Shown here in pieces: positions 26,195 to 34,062 of a DNA stretch of 64,000 nt. A program made the position numbers and the translations under genes. Origin of the DNA: SIG589 sp045652465 (lineage in GTDB: Bacteria; Bacillota; Clostridia; Oscillospirales; Acutalibacteraceae); the NCBI GenBank assembly GCA_045652465.1, contig JAZRUI010000015.1, forward strand, positions 62,001 through 126,000, in the 5' to 3' direction. The notes under the pieces are model-generated. The model was not told the origin of the DNA, searched no databases, and saw nothing but the letters and a program-made list of their open reading frames with translations. The first letter of the stretch is position 1; every line of letters begins with the position of its first letter.

Positions 26195-27205
26195 ATGAAC
26201 TATCAAAATATTAAACTCGAAAAGGGAATGTATGCAGTTCCCGGCAAAACCTTTTCGGAGGTTCTCGAATCCCTCGACCCGACCGCCGACTACGCAGGCA
26301 CCGAAACCGCAGGTCTTGATGCCTTTGGCCGCCAGCTTAAGCGCTTCGATATTAAGGTTTCGGGCGCAGGCAGCGATAATGTTAGCAAGTTCTTTGCAAC
26401 AACGCAGTCGGCTGCGCTTTTCCCCGAATATGTTTCCCGCGCTGTGCGCCAGGGTATCGAGGAGGCTAATTTGCTCGATGGCATCGTTGCAACCAAGACC
26501 AAAATCGATGGCCTTGATTATCGCACAATCAGCTCCAATCCGACCGAAAATGATAAGGAGCTTAAGACCGTGGGCGAGGGTGCTTATATTCCTCAAACCG
26601 TTATCCGCACTCAGGAAAACCTGGTTAAGCTCAATAAGCGCGGTCGTATGCTTGTTGCCTCCTATGAGGCTCTCAAGTTCCAGCGCCTCGACCTCTTCAC
26701 AGTAACCTTAAAGCAAATCGGCTCCTATATTGCTCGCCAGCAGTTTGCCGATGCGGTTAAGGTGTTGTTAGAGGGCGATGGTAACAACAATGCAGCCGAG
26801 GTAATCGCTGCCGCTGAATCGGGCAGCCTTTCCTATGCCGACCTTATCAAGCTCTTAAACGGTCTTGACCCCTATAATATGACAACCCTCATCGCATCTC
26901 CCGATATGATGAGCAAGCTTCTCGAGATGCCCGAGTTCAAGAATCCTGCAACCGGCATCAACTTCCAGGGCACAGGCAAGGTTGGTCATCCGCTTGGCGC
27001 CGAGTTTATCAAGTCGGCAGCCGCACCCAAGGATGGCATTATCGCTCTCGATAAGAACTGCGCTCTCGAAATGGTAATCGCGGGCGATGTTGCGGTTGAT
27101 TATGATCGCCTTATCGACCGCCAGCTTGAGCGCGCCGCAGTAACCTCAACCGTAGGCTTCGCGAAGATTTTCCCCGATGCCTGCAAGGTGCTTTCTATCG
27201 CTTAA
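26195..27205 (+). CDS. major capsid protein, HK97-fold type
   Basis: A 336-residue protein downstream of the protease/scaffold gene. The long N-terminal region (~1-75) and later segments resemble HK97-like capsid proteins: FPEYVSRAVRQGIEEANLLDGIVA, IDGLDYRTISS, GEGAYIPQTVI, KLNKRGRMLVASYEALKFQRLDLFTVTLKQIG (spine helix to A-domain), and a C-terminal VAVDYDRLIDRQLERAAVTSTVGFAKI strand pair. AGGAGG lies before the ATG. Intact, with codon use like the host genes around it. Confidence 0.85.
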   Translation: MNYQNIKLEKGMYAVPGKTFSEVLESLDPTADYAGTETAGLDAFGRQLKRFDIKVSGAGSDNVSKFFATTQSAALFPEYVSRAVRQGIEEANLLDGIVATKTKIDGLDYRTISSNPTENDKELKTVGEGAYIPQTVIRTQENLVKLNKRGRMLVASYEALKFQRLDLFTVTLKQIGSYIARQQFADAVKVLLEGDGNNNAAEVIAAAESGSLSYADLIKLLNGLDPYNMTTLIASPDMMSKLLEMPEFKNPATGINFQGTGKVGHPLGAEFIKSAAAPKDGIIALDKNCALEMVIAGDVAVDYDRLIDRQLERAAVTSTVGFAKIFPDACKVLSIA

Positions 27206-27219
27206 TTGGAGGCGATATT

Positions 27220-27579
27220 ATGAACATAACGCTTTCATTATCGAGCGTAGGCAAGGTGTTCTCCTCCCTTTCGGGGGAGGGCGCCGCGCCCCATGAGGAA
27301 CTCCTGCTTGCAGCATCGCGCAGCATTTGCGCAATGCTCCGCGGAGGCGACCATCGCTCCCGAGAGAGCGAGCTTATCCATGCGGCAGCGTGCCTCGCTT
27401 ATTATCGCTATGTTTTAGCAGCGATAGGCGAGGGAACCGCCTCTTATAAAGCGGGCGATGTCACCATAAACAACGATATCGAGGCGGCAAAGCAAAGCGC
27501 CAAGGCGCTTTTGGATGATGCGCTTGATTCAATCCGCGGGATAATAAAAAGCGGCGGATTTTGTTTTAAGAGCATATAA
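27220..27579 (+). CDS. probable head-tail connector (adaptor) protein
   Basis: A 119-residue mostly helical protein directly after the capsid gene, where gp6/gp15-like adaptors sit. Helices ELLLAASRSICAMLR, ELIHAAACLAYYRYVLAAIGEG and a later VTINNDIEAAKQSAKALLDDALDSI suit an adaptor ring subunit. Good GGAGG before the ATG. No diagnostic motif. Confidence 0.6.
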   Translation: MNITLSLSSVGKVFSSLSGEGAAPHEELLLAASRSICAMLRGGDHRSRESELIHAAACLAYYRYVLAAIGEGTASYKAGDVTINNDIEAAKQSAKALLDDALDSIRGIIKSGGFCFKSI

Positions 27580-27590
27580 GGGGGCAGCCA

Positions 27591-27950
27591 ATGGATTATA
27601 AAAAAAGCATAATGCGATTGCTCGAGCGGCATGGCGAAGCCGTTAAAATATTATCCCACGGAAAATATTATAACGGCAGGGCGATAATCCAAATTATGCG
27701 CTATAAAAACAAGATGTATATCGATCTTCCCGTTAACGAGCTCGGAACACATGACAACGGCTCCTATCTCTATATTGGCTCACCCGACTTTGATTTTTCA
27801 AGGCAATGGGAATCAACCCAAATAACCGATGAAGAGGGCTATGTTTATCTTGTCAAACGCGCCCATATGATTTATTGCGGCAGAGTGCCCGTTTATATGT
27901 GGGCGGTGCTCAAGCCCGCGGTTAAGGATGGTGTCTATGAGAGAGTTTAG
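27591..27950 (+). CDS. probable head closure / stopper protein
   Basis: A 119-residue protein with predicted beta-barrel content (GRAIIQIMRYKNKMYIDLPVNELG, residues 26-49, and WESTQITDEEGYVYLVKRAHMIYCGRVPVYMWAVL), in the position of gp16/gpFII-like stopper proteins. Begins after GGGGGCAGCC, a weak ribosome site. Overlaps the next gene by 14 bases. Function by position only. Confidence 0.55.
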   Translation: MDYKKSIMRLLERHGEAVKILSHGKYYNGRAIIQIMRYKNKMYIDLPVNELGTHDNGSYLYIGSPDFDFSRQWESTQITDEEGYVYLVKRAHMIYCGRVPVYMWAVLKPAVKDGVYERV

Positions 27951-28368
27951 AGATATTTTAAACGAGGTCGTTGATGTCATAGCGGGCATCGATTTGCATG
28001 CTAAGGTGGGCATCGAATATGATAGCCGCCTTATGGATGTTCCGCTTCGAAATCCAACCATCGGCGTTGGTGTTCGCGAGCTTGTTATGGATGCAGATGC
28101 GGTCGGCTTTTATTCGGGCAAGAGCGGGGGAGTGGAGCAGTATTCCGTGCCCTATAGCCTCCAAATCAGCGCCGATATAACCCTGCCCGATTCCTTTAAC
28201 GGTGCTATTTGTTATGATGTGCTCTCGGAGATGTGCAACGCGCTTTTAAACAGCAATCTCTCGGTCTATAGGGTAACCGCGGGCGAAATGCGCCACGATA
28301 GAACCTTTTTGAGCGTTTGCCTGCCCGTAACCATTTATCTTCATGACCGCGTTTTAAGCGAGGATTAA
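27937..28368 (+). CDS. probable tail-completion / neck protein
   Basis: A 143-residue alpha/beta protein; I prefer the ATG at 27937 (AAGGAT at 27924-27929 gives normal spacing) over that at 27928. MREFRDILNEVVDVIAGIDLH starts with a helix, and the rest has alternating strands (YSVPYSLQISADITLP, TFLSVCLPVTIYLHDRVL) as in the minor-tail/neck proteins that end the head module. Position-based call. Confidence 0.55.
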   Translation: MREFRDILNEVVDVIAGIDLHAKVGIEYDSRLMDVPLRNPTIGVGVRELVMDADAVGFYSGKSGGVEQYSVPYSLQISADITLPDSFNGAICYDVLSEMCNALLNSNLSVYRVTAGEMRHDRTFLSVCLPVTIYLHDRVLSED

Positions 28369-28380
28369 GGCGGTGAATCA

Positions 28381-28713
28381 ATGGATAAATCAGTTTATGT
28401 AACCGTCAACGATAACAAAATCGCCAACATCATTTCTTTAAGCTCCGATTTTGAGCGCGAATGGGAGGTAAAGGATGGGGCTTTCAGCGTTAAGGCAACC
28501 GTTATGATAATTTCGCTCAAGCGGGTGCTGACGGGCGCCGCCGACGGAGTTCGCCTTCAAAGCCTTGATAACTTCACCCTAAAGATTAAAACTCCGCACG
28601 GACTCTCGAGCTTCACGGGTTGCCGCTGGGTAGCATTCAGCGAAACTATCGAGCAAAACCGAATTGTTGAGAACATAAAAATTGCCGCCATGGGCTATAG
28701 CCTCGCAGTATAA
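28381..28713 (+). CDS. phage structural protein, last gene of the head block
   Basis: A 110-residue beta-strand-rich protein (VYVTVNDNKIANIISLSSDFEREWEV; FTLKIKTPHGLSSFTGCRWVAFSETIEQNRIVENIKIAAMGYSLAV is the C-terminal region). It could be a small tail-tube-like or neck protein; too short for a full major tail protein. The block of rightward structural genes ends here, with no tape-measure, baseplate, holin or endolysin gene after it. Confidence 0.55.
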   Translation: MDKSVYVTVNDNKIANIISLSSDFEREWEVKDGAFSVKATVMIISLKRVLTGAADGVRLQSLDNFTLKIKTPHGLSSFTGCRWVAFSETIEQNRIVENIKIAAMGYSLAV

Positions 28714-28748
28714 AAAAATAAAGGACGGAACCGAAAGGCTCCGTCCTG
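28714..28748 (-). terminator. terminator of the immA/repressor operon
   Basis: AGGACGGA (28722-28729) pairs with TCCGTCCT (28740-28747). The run of Ts (TTTATTTTTTT) follows on the minus strand, so it mainly serves the minus-strand operon. Confidence 0.75.
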
Positions 28749-29189
28749 TTAGGCGGTTTTATATTTATATTCAAAATAGCTTTCAATAACCCCCTGCGGG
28801 ATGCCGGTTTGCCGATGTAAGCATTCGGTGTTGATTTCGAGGTGGTCGATGTTTCCGAGCAAAAGCGCCGCCGCAAACAAATCGGCTTCGCGCTCAAATT
28901 TTCCAACCTGCAAATGGGTGTTGTCAGCAATAAAAAATCCGTTCAGCGTTTTGTGCATCAGCGCGTGTCCCAATTCGTGAGCCGCGCAAAAGAGAAGATG
29001 CCATCCTTCGAGCGTTCGATTTAAAACGATGGCTTGCTTGCCATCAAGCTCCATATGGAATCCATCAACCGCGGGCGGCAGTTCCGCGAAAACAAGCGAA
29101 ATATCGAGCGCCCTCATAAGTTCAAGAGGGTCTCGGCTGCCGTGTTCTTTGATTAAGCTGTCAGCGAGCAGGAAAACGGATTGGGTCAT
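28749..29189 (-). CDS. immA: ImmA/IrrE-type metallopeptidase
   Basis: A 146-residue zinc peptidase of the kind that cleaves its partner repressor and triggers phage or mobile-element induction. The zinc motif HELGH lies in FCAAHELGHALMHKTLNG, with a downstream FEREADLFAAALL glutamate helix. I start at the ATG at 29189, although the AGGAG site (just after the repressor stop) is about 17 bases away. Directly downstream of the XRE repressor gene and separated by ~20 bases, the standard ImmR-ImmA pairing. Confidence 0.85.
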   Translation of the reverse strand: MTQSVFLLADSLIKEHGSRDPLELMRALDISLVFAELPPAVDGFHMELDGKQAIVLNRTLEGWHLLFCAAHELGHALMHKTLNGFFIADNTHLQVGKFEREADLFAAALLLGNIDHLEINTECLHRQTGIPQGVIESYFEYKYKTA

Positions 29190-29211
29190 CGTGCTGTTTC
29201 TACACACTCCT

Positions 29212-29580
29212 TTATTTTTCCGATGAATCCTTGAGCATAATCTTGGCGGCCAAAAGCATGGCATCGAAGAGCTTTTCGGTATCATCGTCGTTTAGCGGGG
29301 TACCTTTAAACATTAGTCCGCCGCTCTCTTTAATTCTTCCGCGCAAATCATAAAGCGCGGTTTCAACCTCGCGGGGACCTTCATTATGTGCGAGAAGATA
29401 GTCGGTCGAAACCGAAAAAACCTCGCAAATCTTTTTGAGCAGGGCGCTATCAGGTTCGCGGCGACCTTGCTCATACATTCCAACTGCACTTGTGGATATA
29501 CCAAGCATTTTCGCAAGAGTGGCTTGAGTATAGCCGTTTTTAGTTCGAAGATTTTTTAGTCGCAACGCAAAATTTGTCAT
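29212..29580 (-). CDS. CI/ImmR-like XRE-family repressor
   Basis: A 122-residue regulator. The N-terminal helix-turn-helix is complete (LRLKNLRTKNGYTQATLAKMLGISTSAVGMYEQGRREPDSALL, region 6-48), followed by a short acidic, helical C-terminal part (NDDDTEKLFDAMLLAAKIML) likely for dimerization and ImmA contact; there is no LexA-like autoprotease. It faces a ~250-base control region with four matching dyads, its probable operators. AAGGAG precedes the ATG. Confidence 0.88.
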   Translation of the reverse strand: MTNFALRLKNLRTKNGYTQATLAKMLGISTSAVGMYEQGRREPDSALLKKICEVFSVSTDYLLAHNEGPREVETALYDLRGRIKESGGLMFKGTPLNDDDTEKLFDAMLLAAKIMLKDSSEK

Positions 29581-29607
29581 TTAAAATCACTCCTTGTCGA
29601 TATTATA

Positions 29608-29813
29608 ACACACATTGTGTAATAAGTCAAGTTGTCAAATAATTCAAAATATCAACAAAAGAAGCGCTCTCTTTTTAGCAAATACCACAAAATGTGTAAA
29701 GATAGCCAAAACGACTTGAAAAATACCACAAAGTGTGTTAAGGTAAAAGTACCGACAAATGTTCCCCGTGTGTTTGTCGGCTGTTTTAAACAAACAAAAT
29801 ACACATTTCGTGT
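29608..29813. promoter_or_regulatory. four operator dyads ACAC-N5-GTGT in the immunity control region
   Basis: Sites at 29608-29620 (ACACACATTGTGT), 29685-29697 (CCACAAAATGTGT), 29726-29738 (CCACAAAGTGTGT) and 29801-29813 (ACACATTTCGTGT) share the pattern (A/C)CAC-N5-GTGT. They lie between the divergent repressor and the rightward gene at 29829. Confidence 0.75.
29752..29786 (+). promoter_or_regulatory. stem-loop between operators 3 and 4
   Basis: CCGACAAA (29752-29759) pairs with TTTGTCGG (29773-29780) around a 13-base loop, followed by CTGTTTT. It may be a weak terminator/attenuator in the rightward leader or an extra protein site. Confidence 0.5.
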
Positions 29814-29828
29814 GGAAAGGGAAAGAAA

Positions 29829-30038
29829 ATGAGTTTATATGAATTAGGAATGGAATATTTAAATCAGTATGAGCAGGTGCGCGAGCGGATAAATTCGCTT
29901 CGCCGCGGCAGGACCGGTCTTTCGAGAAAACAACAGTATTTAAATAATCGCAGGATACTTAACTTAAGCGATGTTGCGATGTCGCTGAAAATAACGGGTG
30001 AGCATTTGGTTAATTATTATGGTGGCGCAAATGAATAG
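29829..30038 (+). CDS. small phage-type protein of unknown function
   Basis: A 69-residue basic, helical protein (LYELGMEYLNQYEQVRERINSLRRGR, then RRILNLSDVAMSLKITGEHLVNYY). First rightward gene after the operators, with GGAAAGGGAAAG before the ATG, and it overlaps the following regulator by eight bases. The position and pairing fit small early/late-switch proteins next to ArpU-like regulators; function unknown. Confidence 0.65.
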   Translation: MSLYELGMEYLNQYEQVRERINSLRRGRTGLSRKQQYLNNRRILNLSDVAMSLKITGEHLVNYYGGANE

Positions 30039-30345
30039 GCGCACCTTCAGCCTCGAGATTTTCGGCGAAGAGGCATCAAACCGCATTTCAAATATGCGGG
30101 GCAGCAACAGTGAATACATAGATTATCTTAAGCGCCTTTTGCGGCAGGCAATAAGAAACGAGTTAACCGAATGCCAGCGCTTGGCGGTTATGGGTTTTTA
30201 TTTTGAAGGCAAAAATGTCACCACCCTGGCATTAGAACAAGGGGTTAATAAATCAACCGTTTCGCGCAACCTAAAGCGCGCTCGCGAGAAGCTCTCCATT
30301 TCAATGCGGTATTCGCTATCGCCTTTGTATCTCGATTGCAATTAG
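30031..30345 (+). CDS. sigma-70 region 4-like / ArpU-type late regulator
   Basis: A 104-residue protein whose C-terminal half is a helix-turn-helix of sigma region 4 type: ELTECQRLAVMGFYFEGKNVTTLALEQGVNKSTVSRNLKRAREKL spans 46-90. Similar small proteins (ArpU/LrpB-like) activate late structural operons in Gram-positive phages. Start chosen at 30031, five bases after GGTGG; in-frame ATG 30019 and GTG 30022 are alternatives. It could act on the inverted repeats before terS. Last gene of the phage-derived block. Confidence 0.72.
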   Translation: MNRRTFSLEIFGEEASNRISNMRGSNSEYIDYLKRLLRQAIRNELTECQRLAVMGFYFEGKNVTTLALEQGVNKSTVSRNLKRAREKLSISMRYSLSPLYLDCN

Positions 30346-30353
30346 ATTATATA

Positions 30354-30391
30354 AAAACAAGAGTCCCGAAAAAGGGACTCTTGTTTTTTTA
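30354..30391. terminator. bidirectional terminator at the right end of the phage block
   Basis: AACAAGAGTCCC ... GGGACTCTTGTT with a GAAAAA loop, flanked by A- and T-runs; shared by the regulator gene and trmB. Confidence 0.85.
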
Positions 30392-31051
30392 TTCCTTAAT
30401 ATATGCTTCCAGCCTGTAAATGGGCTTGCCCATAGAGGAGAAAAGCTTTTCATATTCGGTTTCGATGTTGCCCTCAAAACCGCTGTTATGCAAATCAAGG
30501 GAAACATTTTTAAGCGCAAAACCGTTTTGCGAAAACTGCTCGAGCGAAAACTCGAAGAAATGCTGGTTATCGGTTTTTTGATGGATTTCGGCGCCTTCTT
30601 TCAAAATGCGCTTATAGATATTTAGATAGCGGGCGGCTGTGAGCCTGTGCGCCGCGTATTTATTCTTGGGAAAGGGGCAGGAAAAATTAAGATAGATGCG
30701 CGAAATGCTGCCTTTCTTTATAAAGCGGGGGAGGTATTCAGCGCCGATGAGCAAAAACTTAAGGTTAGCGATTCCGCTTCCTTGCTCGCAAGCGGTAACC
30801 ATAACATTGGCAGCCTTTTCAACCGCGAGGAAGTTTATATTGGGGTTTTCGAGTGCCGCCTGCCTGCAAAAGCCGCCTTTTCCGCAGCCGATTTCGAGGA
30901 AAACGGGGTTGTCGTTTCCGAAAAGGGCGGAAAAATTCATATAGTTTTCATCAACCTCGGCGAGCTCGTTGCGGTCGCTTATCTCCGCAACCGTTAGGTT
31001 TTGGCAAAGCGATAGGCGCTCTTCAAGGTGCTTTTTCTTTCTCATTCGCAA
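30389..31051 (-). CDS. trmB: tRNA (guanine-N7-)-methyltransferase TrmB
   Basis: Makes m7G46 in tRNA using S-adenosylmethionine. I use the TTG at 31051, nine bases after GGAG; the product then starts (M)RMRKKK, like the MRMRHK start of Bacillus TrmB. Product 220 residues. SAM-binding motif PVFLEIGCGKGGFCRQAALE near 50, then NFLAVEKAANVM, and ISRIYLNFSCPFPKNKYAAHRL which matches the family PDPWPK region (here CPFPK). C-terminal TEYEKLFSSMGKPIYRLEA is also canonical. Confidence 0.92.
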   Translation of the reverse strand: MRMRKKKHLEERLSLCQNLTVAEISDRNELAEVDENYMNFSALFGNDNPVFLEIGCGKGGFCRQAALENPNINFLAVEKAANVMVTACEQGSGIANLKFLLIGAEYLPRFIKKGSISRIYLNFSCPFPKNKYAAHRLTAARYLNIYKRILKEGAEIHQKTDNQHFFEFSLEQFSQNGFALKNVSLDLHNSGFEGNIETEYEKLFSSMGKPIYRLEAYIKE

Positions 31052-31115
31052 AAAAATCAACTCCAAACAAGAAAATTATATCATCCTCGGCGCTTTCGGT
31101 CAAGTAAGTAAAAGG

Positions 31116-31144
31116 TTGCAAAGATGTTCGCGCGGTGGTAAAAT
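31116..31144 (+). promoter_or_regulatory. promoter of the ABC-F gene
   Basis: TTGCAA (31116-31121), 17-base spacer, TAAAAT (31139-31144). Confidence 0.7.
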
Positions 31145-31170
31145 ATTAAAAAACGAAAAGGTCAGGGAAA

Positions 31171-33069
31171 ATGCAGTTTAGTATTAAGGATGGAAGCGTC
31201 GATTTATCGGGCGAAGCGATTTTAACCGATATAAATATTGATATAAATGAAGGCTCTCGAATCGGCATCGTGGGCCGAAACGGCAGCGGAAAAACAACCC
31301 TTTTGCGCCTTCTGTCGGGTGAATTAACCTTATCGCCCCGAGAGGATGGTCGCGAGGGTGTTTTTGCGATTTCGGGCAGCCCCGTTATCGGAACGCTGAA
31401 CCAAATGGCGTTTTCCGATGATAATAAAACGCTCATAGAAGAGATGCGAAGCGCATATAGCGACCTCTTGATTATGCAGTCGCGCCTTAACGAGCTCAAT
31501 GTTTTAATGGAAAAGACCCCGACCGATGATATAATAACCGAATATTCCGACCTTCATGAACGGTTCACTCTTTTGGGGGGCTTTTATTTCGAAAAGGAAT
31601 ATGAAGCCGCGCTCAAGCGCTTCGGCTTTGGCGAGGCGGAGAAAAGCCGCCGCCTTTATGAGTTTTCGGGTGGTCAGCGAACCAAAATTGCCTTTTTAAA
31701 GCTCCTTTTATCGAAGCCCGACCTTCTCCTTCTCGATGAGCCGACCAACCATCTCGATGTTGATGCGGTGCTTTGGCTCGAGGAATATCTGAGAAATTAT
31801 AAAAAAGCGTTTGTTGTTGTTTCGCATGACCGAATGTTTTTGGATAAAACGGTTGAAACGGTCTATGAAATTGAGCATGGAAAAACAACCCGTTATGTCG
31901 GCAACTATTCCGAGTTTGTCAAGCAAAAGCAAATAAACCGCGAGCTTGATGCCAAGCGCTATGCGGCGCAGCAAAAGGAAATAGAGCATTTAAGCCGCCT
32001 TGCCGACCGTTTCCGTTATAAGGCAACCAAAGCGGCGATGGCGCAATCCAAGCTAAAGCAAATCGATAGAATGGAAAAGCTTTCGGCTCCCGAGGCGGAG
32101 GATAACCGAACCTTTTGCGCAACCCTTGAAATCGAAACCCGCTCGGCAAAGGATGTGCTGTCGGTTAAGGATTTGGAGGTTGGCTTTCAGCATCCGCTCT
32201 CAACCGTAAACTTTGAAGTCAAGCGCGGCGACCGCGTTGCAGTTTTGGGCGGCAACGGCCTCGGAAAATCAACCCTGCTTAAAACCCTTATGGGAGCGGT
32301 TTCGCCCATTTCGGGCAGCTTCCGTTTTGGCGCGCTGACAAAATGCGGCTATTTCGACCAGCAAATGGCGCAATACCGCGGCAATATAACCGTGCTTGAT
32401 AGCTATCGCTCGGCATTTCCGCAAAAGAGCGAATATGAATGCCGAAGCGCGCTCGGAGCGTTTCTTTTCAGCGGCGAGGAGGTCTATAAAACCCTCGATA
32501 TGCTCTCGGGCGGCGAAAAGGTTCGCCTCGCTCTTTGCAAACTTTTTGCAAAAAAACCTAATGTTTTATTGCTCGATGAGCCAACCAACCATATGGATAT
32601 TTTGGGAAAAGAAACCCTCGAGGAAATCTTAAGCGGCTATGAGGGAACCTTGATTTTCGTATCGCATGACCGTTATTTCATCAAAAAACTTGCAACCAAG
32701 CTTTTGGTGTTTGAGGGCGGCGAAACCAAGTTTTATGATTGCGGCTATGAACGCTATGAGGAACTCGGCGCGGGAATTAAGGAAAGCGTTCAGGTGGAAG
32801 AAAAAACCGAGCAAAAGCAAAAGAAGAGTTATACAACTCCGCTTAAAGAACGCTCAAAGCTCGAGCGCGAGCAAAAAAAGCGAGAGCAGGAAATTGCCGA
32901 TGCCGAGGAGCAAATCGCAAACCTCGAAGCCGAGCTCATAAAGGAAGAGAATATGAGCGACTATCAAAAACTGACCGAGCTGCAGGAACTCTTGGCTGCC
33001 CTTAACAGCCGCCTCGAAGAGGCATATGCTGCATGGGAAGCCGTTAGCGAAAAACTAAATGAGCTATAA
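31171..33069 (+). CDS. ABC-F family ATPase
   Basis: A 632-residue soluble protein with two ATP-binding domains in one chain and no membrane part, as in ribosome-acting ABC-F proteins. Domain 1: Walker A GIVGRNGSGKTTLL (~32-45), signature FSGGQRTKIAFLKLLL, Walker B LLLLDEPTNHLD. A P-site-tRNA-interaction-motif-like linker (~245-310, RYAAQQKEIEHLSRLADRFR). Domain 2: AVLGGNGLGKSTLL, LSGGEKVRLAL, VLLLDEPTNHMD. A charged coiled-coil C-terminus follows (~540-632), like the Uup/YdiF type. It could be a translation factor or give resistance to 50S antibiotics; the sequence alone does not decide. Confidence 0.92.
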   Translation: MQFSIKDGSVDLSGEAILTDINIDINEGSRIGIVGRNGSGKTTLLRLLSGELTLSPREDGREGVFAISGSPVIGTLNQMAFSDDNKTLIEEMRSAYSDLLIMQSRLNELNVLMEKTPTDDIITEYSDLHERFTLLGGFYFEKEYEAALKRFGFGEAEKSRRLYEFSGGQRTKIAFLKLLLSKPDLLLLDEPTNHLDVDAVLWLEEYLRNYKKAFVVVSHDRMFLDKTVETVYEIEHGKTTRYVGNYSEFVKQKQINRELDAKRYAAQQKEIEHLSRLADRFRYKATKAAMAQSKLKQIDRMEKLSAPEAEDNRTFCATLEIETRSAKDVLSVKDLEVGFQHPLSTVNFEVKRGDRVAVLGGNGLGKSTLLKTLMGAVSPISGSFRFGALTKCGYFDQQMAQYRGNITVLDSYRSAFPQKSEYECRSALGAFLFSGEEVYKTLDMLSGGEKVRLALCKLFAKKPNVLLLDEPTNHMDILGKETLEEILSGYEGTLIFVSHDRYFIKKLATKLLVFEGGETKFYDCGYERYEELGAGIKESVQVEEKTEQKQKKSYTTPLKERSKLEREQKKREQEIADAEEQIANLEAELIKEENMSDYQKLTELQELLAALNSRLEEAYAAWEAVSEKLNEL

Positions 33070-33104
33070 AAAAACAGGACTCGAATGAGTCCTGTTTTTA
33101 ATTA
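33066..33104. terminator. bidirectional terminator (ABC-F / LRR gene)
   Basis: AAAAAAACAGGACTC, GAAT loop, GAGTCCTGTTTTTAATT between convergent stops. Confidence 0.85.
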
Positions 33105-33962
33105 TTTCTTAAGAAGAATAATGGTTACGGCAGCGAGCACGAGAAGTGCGGCACCTGCACCAACCCAAACAAAAATGAGGGTGTTGTTGCCGCCGTCGCT
33201 ATCGCTATTGTCGTTGTTTTGCGGAACCGAAACGATGTTGTTTGTCGGCTTGGAGGAAGACTCTTCGGTGATGCTCGAAACATCGGAGTCAACTGCATCC
33301 TCCTTAGAGCTAACCTCAACCTTCGAAGAAGGAGCAACAGGCTTAGAGGAAGGCTTGGGAGCAATCGGTTTAGAAACGGTAGGATTAGAGGAGCTGCTTT
33401 CCTCATTGCCGAGGTTAATGTTGGGGCAACCCTCAAATGCCTTGTCGCCTATTTTGGGCATATTGCCTGCAAAGTTAACCTTCTCGAGTGAGGCAACACC
33501 ATAGAAAAGGTATTTCGGAAGGCTCTGAACATTTGCGGCGATGTTAACGGTTTTAAGGTTTGTGCAACCCTCAAAAACAGGATTGTTAATGTTGCCTGCC
33601 GAGTTCTTGTGGGAATAGTAGGTTGCGTTGTAGTTAACGGTTGTGAGGTTGGTGCAGCCTGCAAAGGCGTTAGCTGCGATTGAACCAATGAATTCGCCAA
33701 TTGTAACCGAGGTTATACCTGTGCAGTCCTTGAATGCTTCCGGCTCAATGCCAACGATTGTAAAGCTGCCAAGCTCATCGGGGATAACCAATTCGCCTTG
33801 GAAATCAACTCCGTTTGCAAAACCGGTAATAACTGCGTTTCCTCCGGACATCTCATATTTGAAATCGCCATCGGTTGCTGCCGAAGCGTTTCCTGCGAGC
33901 GGGAAACAGAAAAGCGATAAAATGAGCATTAAACTGAAAATGAGTGTAAGTAATTTTTTCAT
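33102..33962 (-). CDS. BspA-like leucine-rich repeat surface protein 1
   Basis: A 286-residue exported protein. Signal peptide at 1-~29 (KKLLTLIFSLMLILSLFCFP ... AGNASAA), followed by LRR_5/BspA-type repeats (~55-180; IVGIEPEAFKDCTGITSVTIGEF, 73-95, with NAFAGCTNLTTVNY and DKAFEGCPNI units), a Ser/Pro/Lys-rich stalk (~185-250) and a C-terminal membrane helix (VWVGAGAALLVLAAVTIILL) with KK tail; there is no LPXTG motif, so it is held by this helix. Paralogue of the next gene upstream. Confidence 0.9.
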   Translation of the reverse strand: MKKLLTLIFSLMLILSLFCFPLAGNASAATDGDFKYEMSGGNAVITGFANGVDFQGELVIPDELGSFTIVGIEPEAFKDCTGITSVTIGEFIGSIAANAFAGCTNLTTVNYNATYYSHKNSAGNINNPVFEGCTNLKTVNIAANVQSLPKYLFYGVASLEKVNFAGNMPKIGDKAFEGCPNINLGNEESSSSNPTVSKPIAPKPSSKPVAPSSKVEVSSKEDAVDSDVSSITEESSSKPTNNIVSVPQNNDNSDSDGGNNTLIFVWVGAGAALLVLAAVTIILLKK

Positions 33963-33991
33963 AAAAAGTCCTCCTTAAATTAACCTCGAAT

Positions 33992-34020
33992 ATTCTACCA
34001 TATCCGATGGAATAAATCAA
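33992..34020 (-). promoter_or_regulatory. promoter of LRR protein 1
   Basis: Minus strand TTGATT (34020-34015), 17-base spacer, TAGAAT (33997-33992). Confidence 0.65.
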
Positions 34021-34027
34021 ACATAAT

Positions 34028-34062
34028 TTAAAAAGCAGGGCGCGAACCCTGCTTTTAGTTTT
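34028..34062 (-). terminator. terminator of LRR protein 2
   Basis: AAAAGCAGGG, CGCGAA, CCCTGCTTTT at 34031-34056, followed on the minus strand by TTAAATT. Confidence 0.75.

Noticed and set aside
29632..29832. Rightward open frame of 66 codons upstream of the small phage gene
   Set aside because: It runs through three of the four operator dyads and the hairpin, has no ribosome site and an unlikely composition; better read as control DNA.
21918..30420. Phage attachment-site direct repeats flanking the head block
   Set aside because: I compared the edges by eye and found no convincing shared core, and no tRNA gene is adjacent; a proper repeat search is needed.
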